Shown here: in pieces, positions 10,401 to 22,376 of the stretch
How the letters are laid out: every line of letters starts with the position of its first letter
Position numbering within the stretch: position 1 is the stretch's first letter
NCBI GenBank assembly: GCA_016302005.1
Contig: JAEDOK010000009.1
Coordinates: forward strand, 1 to 22,376
DNA: 22,376 nucleotides
Reading direction: 5' to 3'
From: Oscillospiraceae bacterium
GTDB lineage: Bacteria; Bacillota_A; Clostridia; Oscillospirales; Oscillospiraceae
Made by a program: the position numbers and the translations under genes
The notes under the pieces: generated by a model
The model's database searches: none
Seen by the model: the letters and a program-made list of their open reading frames with translations, nothing else
Told to the model about the DNA's origin: nothing

Positions 10401-13400
10401 AAAGTCAATCTGTGACAGCGCCCGGAGCGTCTGCTCCGGATAGGTAAAACTCAGATCCTTGACTGTGATATCCGCCATTGTACCGCCTCCTTTGCTTCAT
10501 ACATTACGGGGAATGCCGCCAAAAGCGTAAACGCTGCCGCAGACAAAACCGTCCAAAAGTCTCCACTTCCCTGCATCACGGGATAAAACTGCCACGAAAG
10601 CTTACCGGTCAACACAGCAAGCAGCACCACTACGCCGAAAACGAGCAAATACGCCAGCGCTGCGCCGTCTCTTACCGTAAAGTGATAAAGGGAAAAGGCG
10701 CTGCGCTTCGGCAGTCCGTAACCGCGGCTTTTCATCGAGTCGGCGGTATCGAGCGCGTTTTCCAGCGACCAAGTGATCACAATGGAGATCACGCGCCCCG
10801 CATGGCGCAAGCCCTTGCTGTCGGGGCAAAGGCATTTCTGCGCTTCAGACACCTCCCGAATTCTGCGGAGCAGTCTCGGAATGAGTCGCAGCCCCATCGA
10901 GATCGTCAGAGACAGTGCCGGGATCACGCGCCCGAACAAAAACACGAATTTATCCGAGGTAATGACGGCATTCCACCCGACGAACCAAAACAGCACCGTT
11001 GCCAGCCGCACCGCCGCAAGCACGCCGTAGAGGACGGATTCGAGCGTGCAGGCGTTGCCCGAGGGAAAGTAAAACAGGATCGTCACCCCCTGATGGGTGA
11101 TGAGCGGGTTCAAGATTGCCGTAAAGAGCATCAGCGGCACGATCAGCAACAGTTGCCGCAAAAAATTTTTCCCGCCGACGCAGGAAAGCGCCATTGCCGC
11201 CGCAAGCGCCAGTCCGAGCAGCTGCACCCACGGGTGCGAGACAAACATGGAAAACGCCAGCACAAGCAGGAAAAAGGCAGCTTCCACAAAGGGGTGAAGC
11301 TTGGAAAACCCCGTCATACCTACACCTCCGCCAAAATAAAACGGAACGCCGAGACGTCCCGCAGTCGGCGCAGAATGACCCTATCCCGCGCGCAGCCGTT
11401 TCGCCTCAGAAAACCGCTGAGAACAGGCGGGAATATACCGACTTGACCCATTTTCAAACATTCCTACTCCGATCGCCTTCCCGAAGAATCCCTCAGTGGC
11501 ATTTCTGACCCTTTCGTTGGTCGCACGGTTGCCGAGACACAGTGGACTGTTTCCTCCGCTGCCTGTTCCACAATATTCGGCTATATTTTACCACAAATTA
11601 CGGCAAAAGTAAACGAATAATTGTGTCGAATCGGCGCAAGGCGCATAGACTATAGCGAAGGGGGGCATTGCTATGGCACGCTATGTGCTGAAATTCGGCG
11701 GCAGCTCGGTCGCGGACGCCGCAAAGCTCTATGCCGCCGCACGAAAGCTTGCCGCCGAGCACCGCGCGGGACACGAGGTCATCGGCGTTCTGTCGGCGCA
11801 GGGCGGCACAACGGACGCATTGCTCGCCAAAGCGCGGGAGATCGACCCCGATTGCAGCGGACGTGAGCTGGACGCCTTGCTCTCCACGGGCGAGATCTGC
11901 TCCGTCAGTCTGTGCGCCCTTGCTCTGCGGCGTTTGGGCATCCCCGCCGTCAGCCTGTGCGGATGGCAGGCAGGTCTGGTCACCGAAAATGTCCACGGAG
12001 GCGCCCGTGTTCTGCGCTTGGAGGGCGGACGCATTGAACGGGAGCTGCGCGCAAACAACATCGTCTTGGTCGCAGGCTTTCAGGGCATCGACGACGCAGG
12101 CGACATCACAACCCTCGGGCGCGGCGGCTCAGACACCACGGCAGTCGCCTTGGCGGCTTTCCTGCACGCCGACCGCTGCCGCATCTACACCGATGTAGAC
12201 GGGGTTTATAACAGAGATCCGCGCAGATTTCCCGATGCGGTCAAATACGATACGATCAGCTACGACGAAATGCTCACCCTCGCCCGCAGCGGCGCAAGGG
12301 TTCTGCACGACCGCTGCGTAGAGCTGGCAAAACGCTACGGCGTAGAAATCGAAGTCCTCTCCAGCTTCCGCCCCCTGCCCGGCACGGTGGTACGGAGATA
12401 AATTAGGGAAAGCCTCATTTTTTTGGAAACATTTCACCGAAATATTGTTTTTAAGTGCGTTATTCGTTATAATAACAGAATAACGCACCATTTTTTGCAA
12501 AGGAGCGACGAAAATGCAGCTATCGCGGGAAAAGCTAAATAAATTTGCGCCGTCGGAGGCGGTTTGCGCTCTTCTCGGCGCGATGGAATATGAACGGGGC
12601 ACACTCTGCCGTTCTGTGTTAAACGCACTTCTTCCCATGTTGGACAAGATCTCTTCCTCGCCGCAGGAGGGCTGGCTTGCCTGCGCCTATTCAGAGCTTT
12701 GCCACGGGTTGTTTCCCGACCCAAACCATCAGGAGCTGCCCGAAAAAATACAGGAGGGTGTCGCTCTGCTCATTCCCGCGCTGGATGCCGCGCTCGCCTG
12801 CGAGGAAGCGCCCTTTGACCCTTTGACTGATCTGCTTCCCTTTGACGAGGCGATGTGCACGGACAGCCGTGTAGCGGAGGAATACGCACGGTTTTTGACG
12901 GAGCTTGCCGCCTCGCGGTACCTGTTGACGCTGCGGCTTGCGCGGGAGATCATGCCCTTTGACCCCGCCTCGCACACCATCGGCGTGCGCAATGTCGCAG
13001 TCCATACGGCGCTGCTGGCAAAGCAGGCGGGGCTGCCTGTCGATGTGCCGCTTGTCGCCGCTGCCTCGCTCTGCCATGACATTGGCAAATTTGCCTGTCG
13101 GGGCGAGGATGCGAAGCGCATTCCCTATCTGCATTATTACTATACATGGCAATGGCTGACCGAACGCGATATGGAGCATATTGCGCACATCTCCGCCAAC
13201 CATTCGACGTGGGATCTGGAATTTGAGAATCTGCCGATCGAATCGCTTTTGCTGATCTACGCCGATTTCCGCGTGCGCGGCACGAGGGAGAACGGGCGGG
13301 AGATCGTTCGTATTTATCCGCTGTCGGATGCCTACGAAATGATCATGTCAAAGCTCTCCGACGTCACGCCCGAGAAGCAAAAGCGCTACCGTCTTGTCTA

Positions 13401-16400
13401 TAGCAAGCTCCGAGATTTTGAACGCTTTCTTCGCGACCGCGGCGTCGGTACGGAGCTTTCCTGTGACGCGCCGGAGCAGCGCACCGCCCGGGATGTGGCG
13501 CTGCTCTCCGCAGAGGAAGCGCTGGATGCTTTGCGTGACCTGACCTTTGATAACAACATCCGTCTGATGCATACCATCAGCACCGATGCCTCCTTCGATC
13601 TTCTTTTGGAGCAGGCGCGCGGTGAAAAAAACACCCATCGCATCCGCACCTATCTGCGGCTGTTTGACGAATACAACACCTACATGAGCCGCGCAAGCAA
13701 GCAGAAGCTTCTCACCTTTCTCTATGAGCTTTTGATGTATCCCGAGGGAGATGTACGCCGTATCGCAGGCAATATCATGGGCGAGGTGCTTGCCAACAGC
13801 GGCCCGAAGTACCGCAAGGAGCTGCCCGCCGCCGCGCCGAAGGCGGCAATGGCGCCGACTATGCTCGCCCTTTTGGATGAATCTGTCTCTCTGTGGGACA
13901 GCTACATTGAAATGTGCCTGCATCCCGACCATAAGATCGCGCAAAAGCACGCCCTACGCATTTCCAATTCACTGAAAGCCATTTGCGAAACACTCTTTGC
14001 CTCCTGCGAAAGCCGTCTCGCACCTACGCTTGCCGAGCCGCTGTTTACGCATTTGGACGCTCTGCCCGAAACGGAGTGCTTCGTCGTTTTGGACGCGCTT
14101 TGCCATGTCCCCTGTGAGGCGGTCAGCCCGACGCTTTTTCAGAAAGCCGAGGCGCAGCTTTTGACCATGCTGCAAAGCGGCACGCCGCGCTGGCAGATCG
14201 TCGCCCTGCGCTGCATCGACCATCTGCGCTCGTGTGCAAGCGACGCATTTCTCCGAAAGGTCGCCACGCCGTTGGACGGGGAAGACACCATAGTGACATA
14301 TCTGCGGCAGAAGCTTTTCGGCACTGCGCCGGAGCTGCCGGCGGATATTGGGCTGATCTATCTCAGCAACCTCAAAAACGCCGTGCATTGGACGGTGAAA
14401 AACGCACAGATCGACCTTCTGTGTGACGACGTTGCCCAACATCCCACGAACGCCTTTCACACGGCAATGCATCTTTCCAATCTGCTGTCTGTCAGTGAGC
14501 ATCTTCCCGTGCGCGAACATGCGGGAAAGGCGCTGCTCAGGGTCGCGCCGCTGCTGAGTGTAGATCAGCGCAACGAGATCGCCGTCGATCTGATGCGCGA
14601 GCTGGAAAACGGGCAGGAGCAGATTGCCCGTTTTATCCCCGTCTATTTAGGGAAGCTCCTTTGTACCCTCCCCGAAAAGGAGATCATTGAAGCGGCGGAT
14701 TTTTTAGAGGAGGTGCTGCGCTCCGGCACCGTCCGTCCCGCCGCGCCTGTGCTGCGGACGCTGGGCAGTCTGATTGCCTCCCTCCCTGCACAAAGCACGC
14801 AGATCATTGATCGCTGTCTCGGTCTGTTGCTGACCGGTGTTGCGCATTACCATTCCTCCATTCATCAGACTGCGTTGAGCGTGCTATGCCATGATGTTAT
14901 CGCGAATGAAACGCTCCCGACCGATTTGCGCAAGCACTGTTTTATGCGGATCAGTAAAAAGCTCTTGGCGCTCCTCTCTGAGCCGTCCCGCGGAAAACTG
15001 ACCTTCTTTAACCGTGCCGCTATGCTCAACCATGTCTACCGCTTTATGGTGCGCTACGAGGTCGAAAACGGCTGTTTCCGTTTCCCTGCGCCGAAGCCCG
15101 TTGCCTTTTTTCCCGGCACCTTCGACCCCTTCTCCGCCGGACATAAGCAGATCGTCCGGGAGATCAGAGCGCGGGGCTTTGAGATCTACCTTGCGGTGGA
15201 TGAATTCTCGTGGAGCAAGCGCACCCTGCCCAAGCTCCTGCGGCGCAAGATCGCGCATATCTCCGTCGCGGATCAGTGGGACACCTATCTATTCCCTGAC
15301 AATCTGCCTATCAACATCGCGATGCCGCAGGATCTTGCCGCTCTGCGCGCCTGTTTCCCCGGTCGTGAACTATATTTAGTCGCGGGCAGCGACGTGATCC
15401 GCAACGCCTCCGCCTACAGCACAACCAAGGCAGGCTCCGCAGCAGAATTTGATCATATCATCATCCTCCGCCCCGCTGCCGAGGAGGAGGGCTTGCCGCC
15501 CGTTTCCTCCCTCCTGCAAGGCAAGGTCATTGAATTCTCCCTGCCCGAGCAGTTAGAGGGGATCAGTTCGAGCCAAATCAGAGAATTCATTGACAAGAAT
15601 TTAGATGTCTCCGCGCTGGTCGATCCGATCGTGCAGGCATACATCTATGAATACGGTCTGTATCTGCGTACACCCATGCTCAAGCGTGTCTTAGCTCCGC
15701 AGGACTACGCTTTCGGAACGCCGACCGTACAAGACGCGCCGCCTGAGCTGTTCGAATTTCTCCGCCGTACCGCGTCTCCCAGCTCCGTTGCGCTGTATCT
15801 GCGCGGCGAGGCGCGGCCGGTAGCATGGGCATACGGTCATACAACAGGCATTGCCGCCCTATACGAAGAATTGCACGATGTCGAGGCATGCTCCTCCGTG
15901 CGTCGATGTGCATCGGGAAAGCTATTGATGATCGACGGCGTTCGTGCGGAGGGAGAGCAGACAAGAGAGCTTCTCAACGAGCTTTTGGTGCGTAGTTTGA
16001 GCAGCGATCACACCTATGCCCTATGCCGCTGCGCAGAAAACGATCCGGAGCTTTTTAACGCTCTGACGCAGCTCGGGTTTATCCCCGTTGAGGGAGCACC
16101 GGGGTTTTACTATGTGGATATGCGCGCACCGATGGTGCTCATTCAAGACGTCCTGCTTTGCATCAAGGACCCGCACCATGACGCGCCGGAGGTCGCCGAG
16201 GCAATTCGCGCCGCCCGACCGAAGCTGCGCCGCGCCCTTAGCGGTCTTTACCCCGGCAAGCTGCTCCTGTGCTTCGATGCGGAGCTGCTCAACCAGTCTC
16301 TGATGTTCAAGGTGCAGCAGCACAACAATGTTCTCGGTTTACATGGGAAACACTTGGGCAAGCTAATGTGCGTCCCCTACGGCAAAATTCTCTCCGACGA

Positions 16401-19400
16401 GATCGTGCCGAATACCGTGACGAAAACGCTCCATGTAGACAAGAGCTTTGCTCCGAACGGCGGCAGCTTCTCCGTCGTCGAATACCCCGGCTACAGCTCT
16501 TTGGAGAATCAGGTGCGCACCATCAAGGCATTCCGCCGCAGCGTCATCCTTGTGGACGATCTGCTCCACAAGGGCTACCGCATTGGAAAGCTCAATCCCC
16601 TCTTTGAGCAGGAGGGCTTGGAGATCAGCCGCATTATCGTCGGCATCCTCTCCGGCAGAGGGCAGGATCTCATGCGCGAGCAGCACCGTCAGGTGGATTG
16701 CGAGTACTTTATTCCAAATCTGCATTATTGGGTCACGGAGAGCCTGCTCTATCCCTTCATCGGCGGCGACTCCGTCAGCGAGCGCCCGACAAACGGGAGG
16801 ATGCTCCCGAGTGCTAACCTAATTCTCCCCTATTTCTATCCGCGCCATTTTGTCGGAACGCCCGACAGCGCCGTCCGCGAATTGAGCCGCACGGCGCTGG
16901 AAAACGCATTGTCCATTCTCCGCGCGCTGGAGACGGCGCACCAGCGCAGCTTCAGCACCGCCCTGACCCTGCGGCGCTTGGGCGAGGCGATCGCCTATCC
17001 GCGCCTGCCCGACCGGGGCAAGCAGCTTTCCTATGACTTTTCCGTCCCCGCGTCGGCGTATTTGGAGGACGATCTATTGCTGCTTGACCGCATTCGTATG
17101 AGAGGAGACGCCGTGCATGGAGCTTAAAAAATGGAAGCAGTTCTGCCTTTGCGGCATGGGCGGCAGCTTTCCCGCAGACGCCGAACCCGCAGATTTCCTG
17201 TTTTCGCCGCTGGTATTCTTGGTGAGCCGTGACCCACTGCGTTCCCGCGGGTGGTTTGCCGTCTCGTCCATGGAGGAATTGTCGGAACCGGAGGGCTGCT
17301 CCGTTCTGCTCCCGCCGTGTCCCTGTGAAGCGCCCAAGAAACTGCAAGCCTTTGTCCGAGAGCATGGTGCGACAGTCTTAAACACCGCCTTTGTAAACGC
17401 CTTTCCTTTCCTCGCGTCTTCCAAAAAGCAAGCCAGTCTGCGCGTGACACTGGTCGGCTTGGGCGATGTGGGCGGGACGCTGCTGACCGCGCTGAAGCTG
17501 TTGGGGCGCGAGCTTGCGGAAATACGCATTTTCGATCCCAACGAGGCGCAGTGCCGCCGCTACGAAGCGGAACTGAATCAGGTCTTAAGCCTTGATGACA
17601 CCTCCCTGCCCCGCGTGACGCTCTGCCCGCAGGAAGTGCTGTTCGACTGCGATCTTTTCCTGTTTACCGCCTCCCGGGGCGTTCCTGCGGTTGGCGCGGA
17701 GGTGAAGGATGTGCGCATGGCACAGTTTGAACGCAACCGCGATATGCTCTCAGCCTATGCCAAAGCCGCGAGAGACGCGGGTTTTCGCGGGCTGTTCTGC
17801 CAAATCTCCGACCCCGTCGATCAGCTTGCACGGATCGTATTCCTGCAAAGCAACCGCGACGAGGCAGGGCGCTTTGACGCAAAAGGGCTGCTCCCGGAGC
17901 AAGTTCAAGGCTTCGGCTTGGGCGTGATGGCGGCGCGGGCGGAGTATTATGCTGCGCAAATGGGCATTGCTTTTTCGGAGGGGCGCGTCTTCGGACCGCA
18001 CGGAAACGACCTGATCGTCGCAAATCACCCGACGGAATATGACCAAACGCTATCCGAAGCACTGACCAAGGCGACTGTCACCGCCAATCTCCGCGTGCGG
18101 GAGTTGGGCTTTAAGCCCTATATCGCGCCTGCGCTCTCCTCCGCCGCCGTGAGTATTCTGCGCCTTGTGCGCGGGCAAACACATTACGGCGCCGTGCCGA
18201 TGGGCGGCGCGTATTTCGGCTGCCAAAGCCGCATGACGGCACAGGGGCTTTCCGTGCTTCGCGAACCGTTGCATCCTGCGCTGTACGCAAGGGTTCAGGC
18301 AGTTCAACATTCGTTAGAGGATTTTTGCTATGATTGACATTCTAATGCCGAAAAAGCAGGAACGACTTTCCGCAGCATTGGCATTTGCCTTGCGTGGCAA
18401 AGAACATCGCTTCCTCGGTTTAGGCGATCCGTTACAAGGAAAACGCGTGCTGTTTGCTTTGGCGACGGATGCTTACGGCATGGATGAGCAAACGCTCCGT
18501 CTGCTGCGCCGCCTGCGAAGCGACCCTGCCTGCATGGATGGCAGTGTCGGCGCACTGCTTGTGGACGGCGAAAGCGAGCTTTATACCAAGCAGCTTGCGC
18601 AGGAGGCGGCGCTCTCTGCCAATATGGCAGGCTGCACCTTCTTCGGCAAGCCCCTCGTTGAAGGCACGGGTTCGCTTTACAATCAGCATATTCTCGCCGC
18701 GCAGCGCGGAGCCGGTCTGAAGGAGACCTATTTTTGCCGCACACGGGAGCTGGTACAACGATTGGAGACCTTCTCCGCCCCCAAATATGACCGTCCGCAG
18801 CTTCTCGTCCTGCACGCCTCGGAGCGTGGGCGTTCCGGCACGCTTTGGCTTTGGGAGCAGTTGCGTGCGCGTTTGGAGGCATTTTGTGACATCCGAGAGA
18901 TCCCTTTGCAAAACGGCACGATCTACGACTGCCGCGGCTGCTCCTACAGCGCCTGTCTTCACTTCGCGCAAAACAACACCTGCTTTTACGGCGGCGCGAT
19001 CTCCGAGACCGTCCTGCCAGCCATTCGTGATTGCAGCGCAATGCTCTTTCTCTGCCCGAACTACAATGATGCGGTCGGCGCGAACATCACTGCGCTTTTT
19101 AACCGCCTCACAAGTCTGCTTCTGCAAAGCGACCTGCACGAGAAATATCTTTTCGGCATCGTTGTCTCCGGTTATTCGGGCAGCGACCTTGTGGCTAAGC
19201 AGCTCTTGGGAACGATGTGCCTGAATAAGACCGCCATGCTCCCGCCGCGCTTTTGTATGCTGCAAACGGCAAATGATCTTACCGCTGTAAAAAGCATTCC
19301 CGATATTGTCGCGCAGCTTGATTGTTTTGCCGCCTCCATGCGCGCTGCCATGTGTTAAGAAGCGGCTTTTTCTGTTGCATTTTGCCAAAGGAGCCGATAT

Positions 19401-22376
19401 AATGGAATTGCACAAATCATTTTTTCGGAGGTTTTTCTATGGAACGCTCGAAGGTCTATTTTACAAATTTCCATACCACCCTGCGGGAAAACCTGCAGCA
19501 AAAGCTTTCCCGCCTGCTTTTGACGGCGGGAATGGACAAGCTTCCGCTGGAAAACAAGTATGTCGCGATCAAGCTGCACTTCGGTGAGCCGGGCAACTTA
19601 GCCTATCTGCGTCCAAACTACGCCCGCACCGTAGTCGATCTGGTCAAGCATCTCGGCGGCAAGCCCTTCCTGACCGACTGCAACACGCTCTATGTCGGCG
19701 GCAGAAAGAACGCCCTCGACCATCTGGAGTCCGCCTATCAGAACGGCTTCAACCCCTACAACCTCGGCTGCCATCTTATGATCGCGGACGGCTTGAAGGG
19801 CACGGATGATGTGGAAGTCCCTGTGGACGGCGAATATGTCAAGTCCGCCAAGGTCGGCAGAGCGCTGATGGATGCGGATGTGGTCATCTCCCTGACGCAC
19901 TTCAAAGGACATGAAGCAACAGGCTTCGGCGGCACGATCAAGAACATCGGCATGGGCGGCGGGTCCCGCGCAGGCAAGATGGAGATGCATTCGTCCGGCA
20001 AGCCCTTCGTGGATGAAAAGACCTGTATCGGCTGCGGCTCCTGCCGAAAAGCCTGCGCCCATGACGCACCCGTTTTGGAAAACCGCAAAATGCGTATCGA
20101 CTGGGATAAGTGTCTCGGCTGCGGTCGCTGTATTGGCGCGTGCCCTGTGGACGCCATTCAGCCCGCGAACGACGAGAGCAACATCATTCTCAACTGCAAG
20201 ATGGCGGAATATACCAAAGCGATCCTGAAAAACCGCCCGTCCTTCCATATCAGCCTCGTCATGGATGTTTCGCCCGTGTGCGACTGCTACGGTGTCAACG
20301 ATGTGCCGATCATCCCCGATATCGGTATGTTTGCCTCCTTTGATCCTGTCGCCCTCGATCAAGCCTGCGTGGATGCCTGCAACAAGATGCAGCGCAACGC
20401 AGAGGTTGAATTCAAAGGCGATAGCGACGATCTCTTCACCGCCCTGCACACCGAGACGGACTGGCGCTATCAGATCTCCCACGGCAAGAAGATCGGTCTC
20501 GGCACGGACGAGTATGAGCTAATTGAGATTTAATATTTCAAGGATTTCTTCACGGCTGCGCAGACCGCTGATGCGTTGGACGATCTCGCCTTCTTGCAGA
20601 TAGATCAGCGTCGGGATACGCAGGATATCAAATTGCTGCGTCAGCCCCTCCTGTGCATCCACATCCACCATGCAAAACTTGCAGCGGTCTCCATACTCCG
20701 ACGCAAGCGCCTCCAAAACAGCGGAAAGTGCCCTGCACGGCGCGCACCGTTCGGAATAGAATTCGATCAGAACGGGAAGCTCCGCCTGATCGACCTCCGC
20801 CTGATAATTCTTACCGCTCAATTCCGTCATATTGCTCGCTCCTTTGCGCTTTTTCGTAGTTTGCGTAAAGGAGCGACATTTTATTTTATCAGAAAGGAAT
20901 TTGCATTTTTCACATATATGGTCGATACCGCTTATAAATTTTGTGCATCTTGCATAAAATTTCGTGATTTTTTTTGGGAATACAAATCGACTCTGTGTAT
21001 TGCAAGACAGTGTTTTTTCTGCTATGATATAATTGTTGGAGAGATTCCATTGTGCGGTATTCCCTTCGACAACAATATACCGCAAAGCAGCGGCAAAAAA
21101 TGAAAAACGGAGGTAGTTCTATGGAAAAGCTCTTTGGTCTGAAAAAGCATCAAACAACTGTCAGAACCGAAATTCTTGCCGGTCTGACAACCTTCATGGC
21201 AATGGCGTACATTCTGATGGTCAACGCAGGTATGTTTGCCAACCCGTTCGGTGACGGAACCAATGTCCTCGGCGTCAGCTACGGCGCGATCTACATCGCC
21301 ACGGCGATCTCCGCCGTCGTCGGTTCCCTGCTCATCGGTCTGCTGGCCAACCTGCCGCTGGCGCAGGCGTCCGGCATGGGTCTGAACGCGTTCTTCGTTT
21401 ACACCGTCTGCGTCGGCTTTGGCCTGAGCTACGCGAACGCGCTCGTCCTCGTCCTCGTTGACGGCATCATCTTCATCGTCCTCACCCTCACCGGCCTGCG
21501 CAAGAAGATCTTCACCGCCATCCCCGACGCAGTGCGCAAGGCGATCCCCGCCGGCATCGGCCTGTTCATCGCCTTCATCGGCCTGCAGAACGCAAAGATC
21601 GTCATCCCCAGCAGCAGCACCGGCGTCACCCTCGCCTCCTTCAACGTGCTTGCCGGTGTGCCCTGGGCCACCATCATGCCGATGCTCGTCGCCATCATCG
21701 CGCTTTGCATCATCGCCGTTCTCGCCAAGAAGAACGTCCGCGGCTCCGTCCTGTGGGGCATCCTCGGCGGCGCAGTTCTGTACTATGTTCTCGGCTTCAT
21801 CAGCGTCGAAGGCTTCGCCGACGGCGTGAAGTCCTCTCTGAGCGTCGACTTCGTCGGCCCGTTCAAGGACTTCTTCAATCTCTCCTTCGCCAAGGTCTTC
21901 ACGGAAGGCTTCAATTTCAAGCCCTATGTTGACGCCAACGGCATTGGCAACTTCATCCTGATGTTCTCCACCACCGCGCTCGCCTTCTGCATGGTCGATA
22001 TGTTCGACACGCTCGGCACGCTCTACGGTGCCTGCGCCCGCGGCAATATGCTGACCGAGAAGGGCGAAGTCCCCAACATGGATAAGGCCATGCTCGCCGA
22101 CGCCATCGCCACCACCACCGGCGCCATCTGCGGCACCTCCACCGTCACCACCTTCGTCGAGTCCGCTGCCGGCGTCGCCGAAGGCGGCCGCACCGGCCTT
22201 GCCGCCGTCTCCACCGCCGCACTGTTCTTCATCGCCATGTTCCTCGCGCCCATCGCCGCGCTGATCCCGTCCTGCGCAACGGCTGCCGCGCTGATCTATG
22301 TCGGCGTTCTGATGCTCGCCTGCGTCAAGGATCTCGACTGGCACGATCCCGCGGTCGCTCTGCCGTCCTTCCTGAC

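Overview
The window looks like a chromosomal segment of a gut-type member of the class Clostridia, most likely Oscillospirales (Ruminococcaceae/Oscillospiraceae). This is inferred from gene content: a clostridial-style folate operon with an HD-domain member, fused ECF transporter subunits, a LytTR regulator, a repeat-rich secreted protein, an AzgA-like NCS2 permease, consistent AGGAGG ribosome binding sites and a moderately high GC content. No rRNA, tRNA, CRISPR array, transposase or phage gene was seen.

Left part (1-3622, minus strand): the 5' two thirds or more of a large secreted protein (signal peptide, beta-helix-like region, three 51-residue Cys/His repeats, two starch-binding-like beta modules) runs off the left edge. 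Upstream lies a LytTR-PAS regulator. Between them is a sigma-70-type promoter with three copies of a TGGGA-N2-AATT motif just upstream of its -35 box, so the regulator probably controls the surface gene. About 360 bases of non-coding DNA with a promoter and hairpin follow.

Folate part (3623-6640, minus): folE, an HD-domain hydrolase, folP and a folB-folK fusion form a tight operon. It covers GTP to 7,8-dihydropteroate, apart from the dephosphorylation of dihydroneopterin triphosphate, for which the HD protein is a candidate. A strong promoter is followed by a roughly 255-base leader with an aptamer-like stem and an intrinsic-terminator arrangement, which I read as an unidentified riboswitch or attenuator.

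Transport part (6863-11613, minus): ecfT and an ABC-ABC-S-component fusion (all ECF functions in two proteins) sit behind a divergent, apparently internally shortened cobalamin riboswitch, so the likely cargo is a corrinoid. A membrane-anchored ComEC-like metallo-beta-lactamase protein follows.

Right part (11673-19358, plus): an aspartate kinase without ACT domains ends at a palindromic terminator that also contains the promoter of the next operon. That operon encodes a 1537-residue multidomain protein (HD, helical repeat region, nucleotidylyltransferase, GNAT-like, phosphoribosyltransferase-like), a lactate/malate dehydrogenase-like protein lacking the usual catalytic Asp, and a cysteine-motif flavoprotein, all translationally coupled. 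This trio is the best candidate for an undescribed pathway, possibly making or salvaging a nucleotide-linked small molecule.

Right edge (19375-22376): a DUF362 ferredoxin-like protein with its own promoter converges on and overlaps a thioredoxin gene, whose ribosome binding site lies in a hairpin. Divergent from it is a partial NCS2 purine permease gene that runs off the window.
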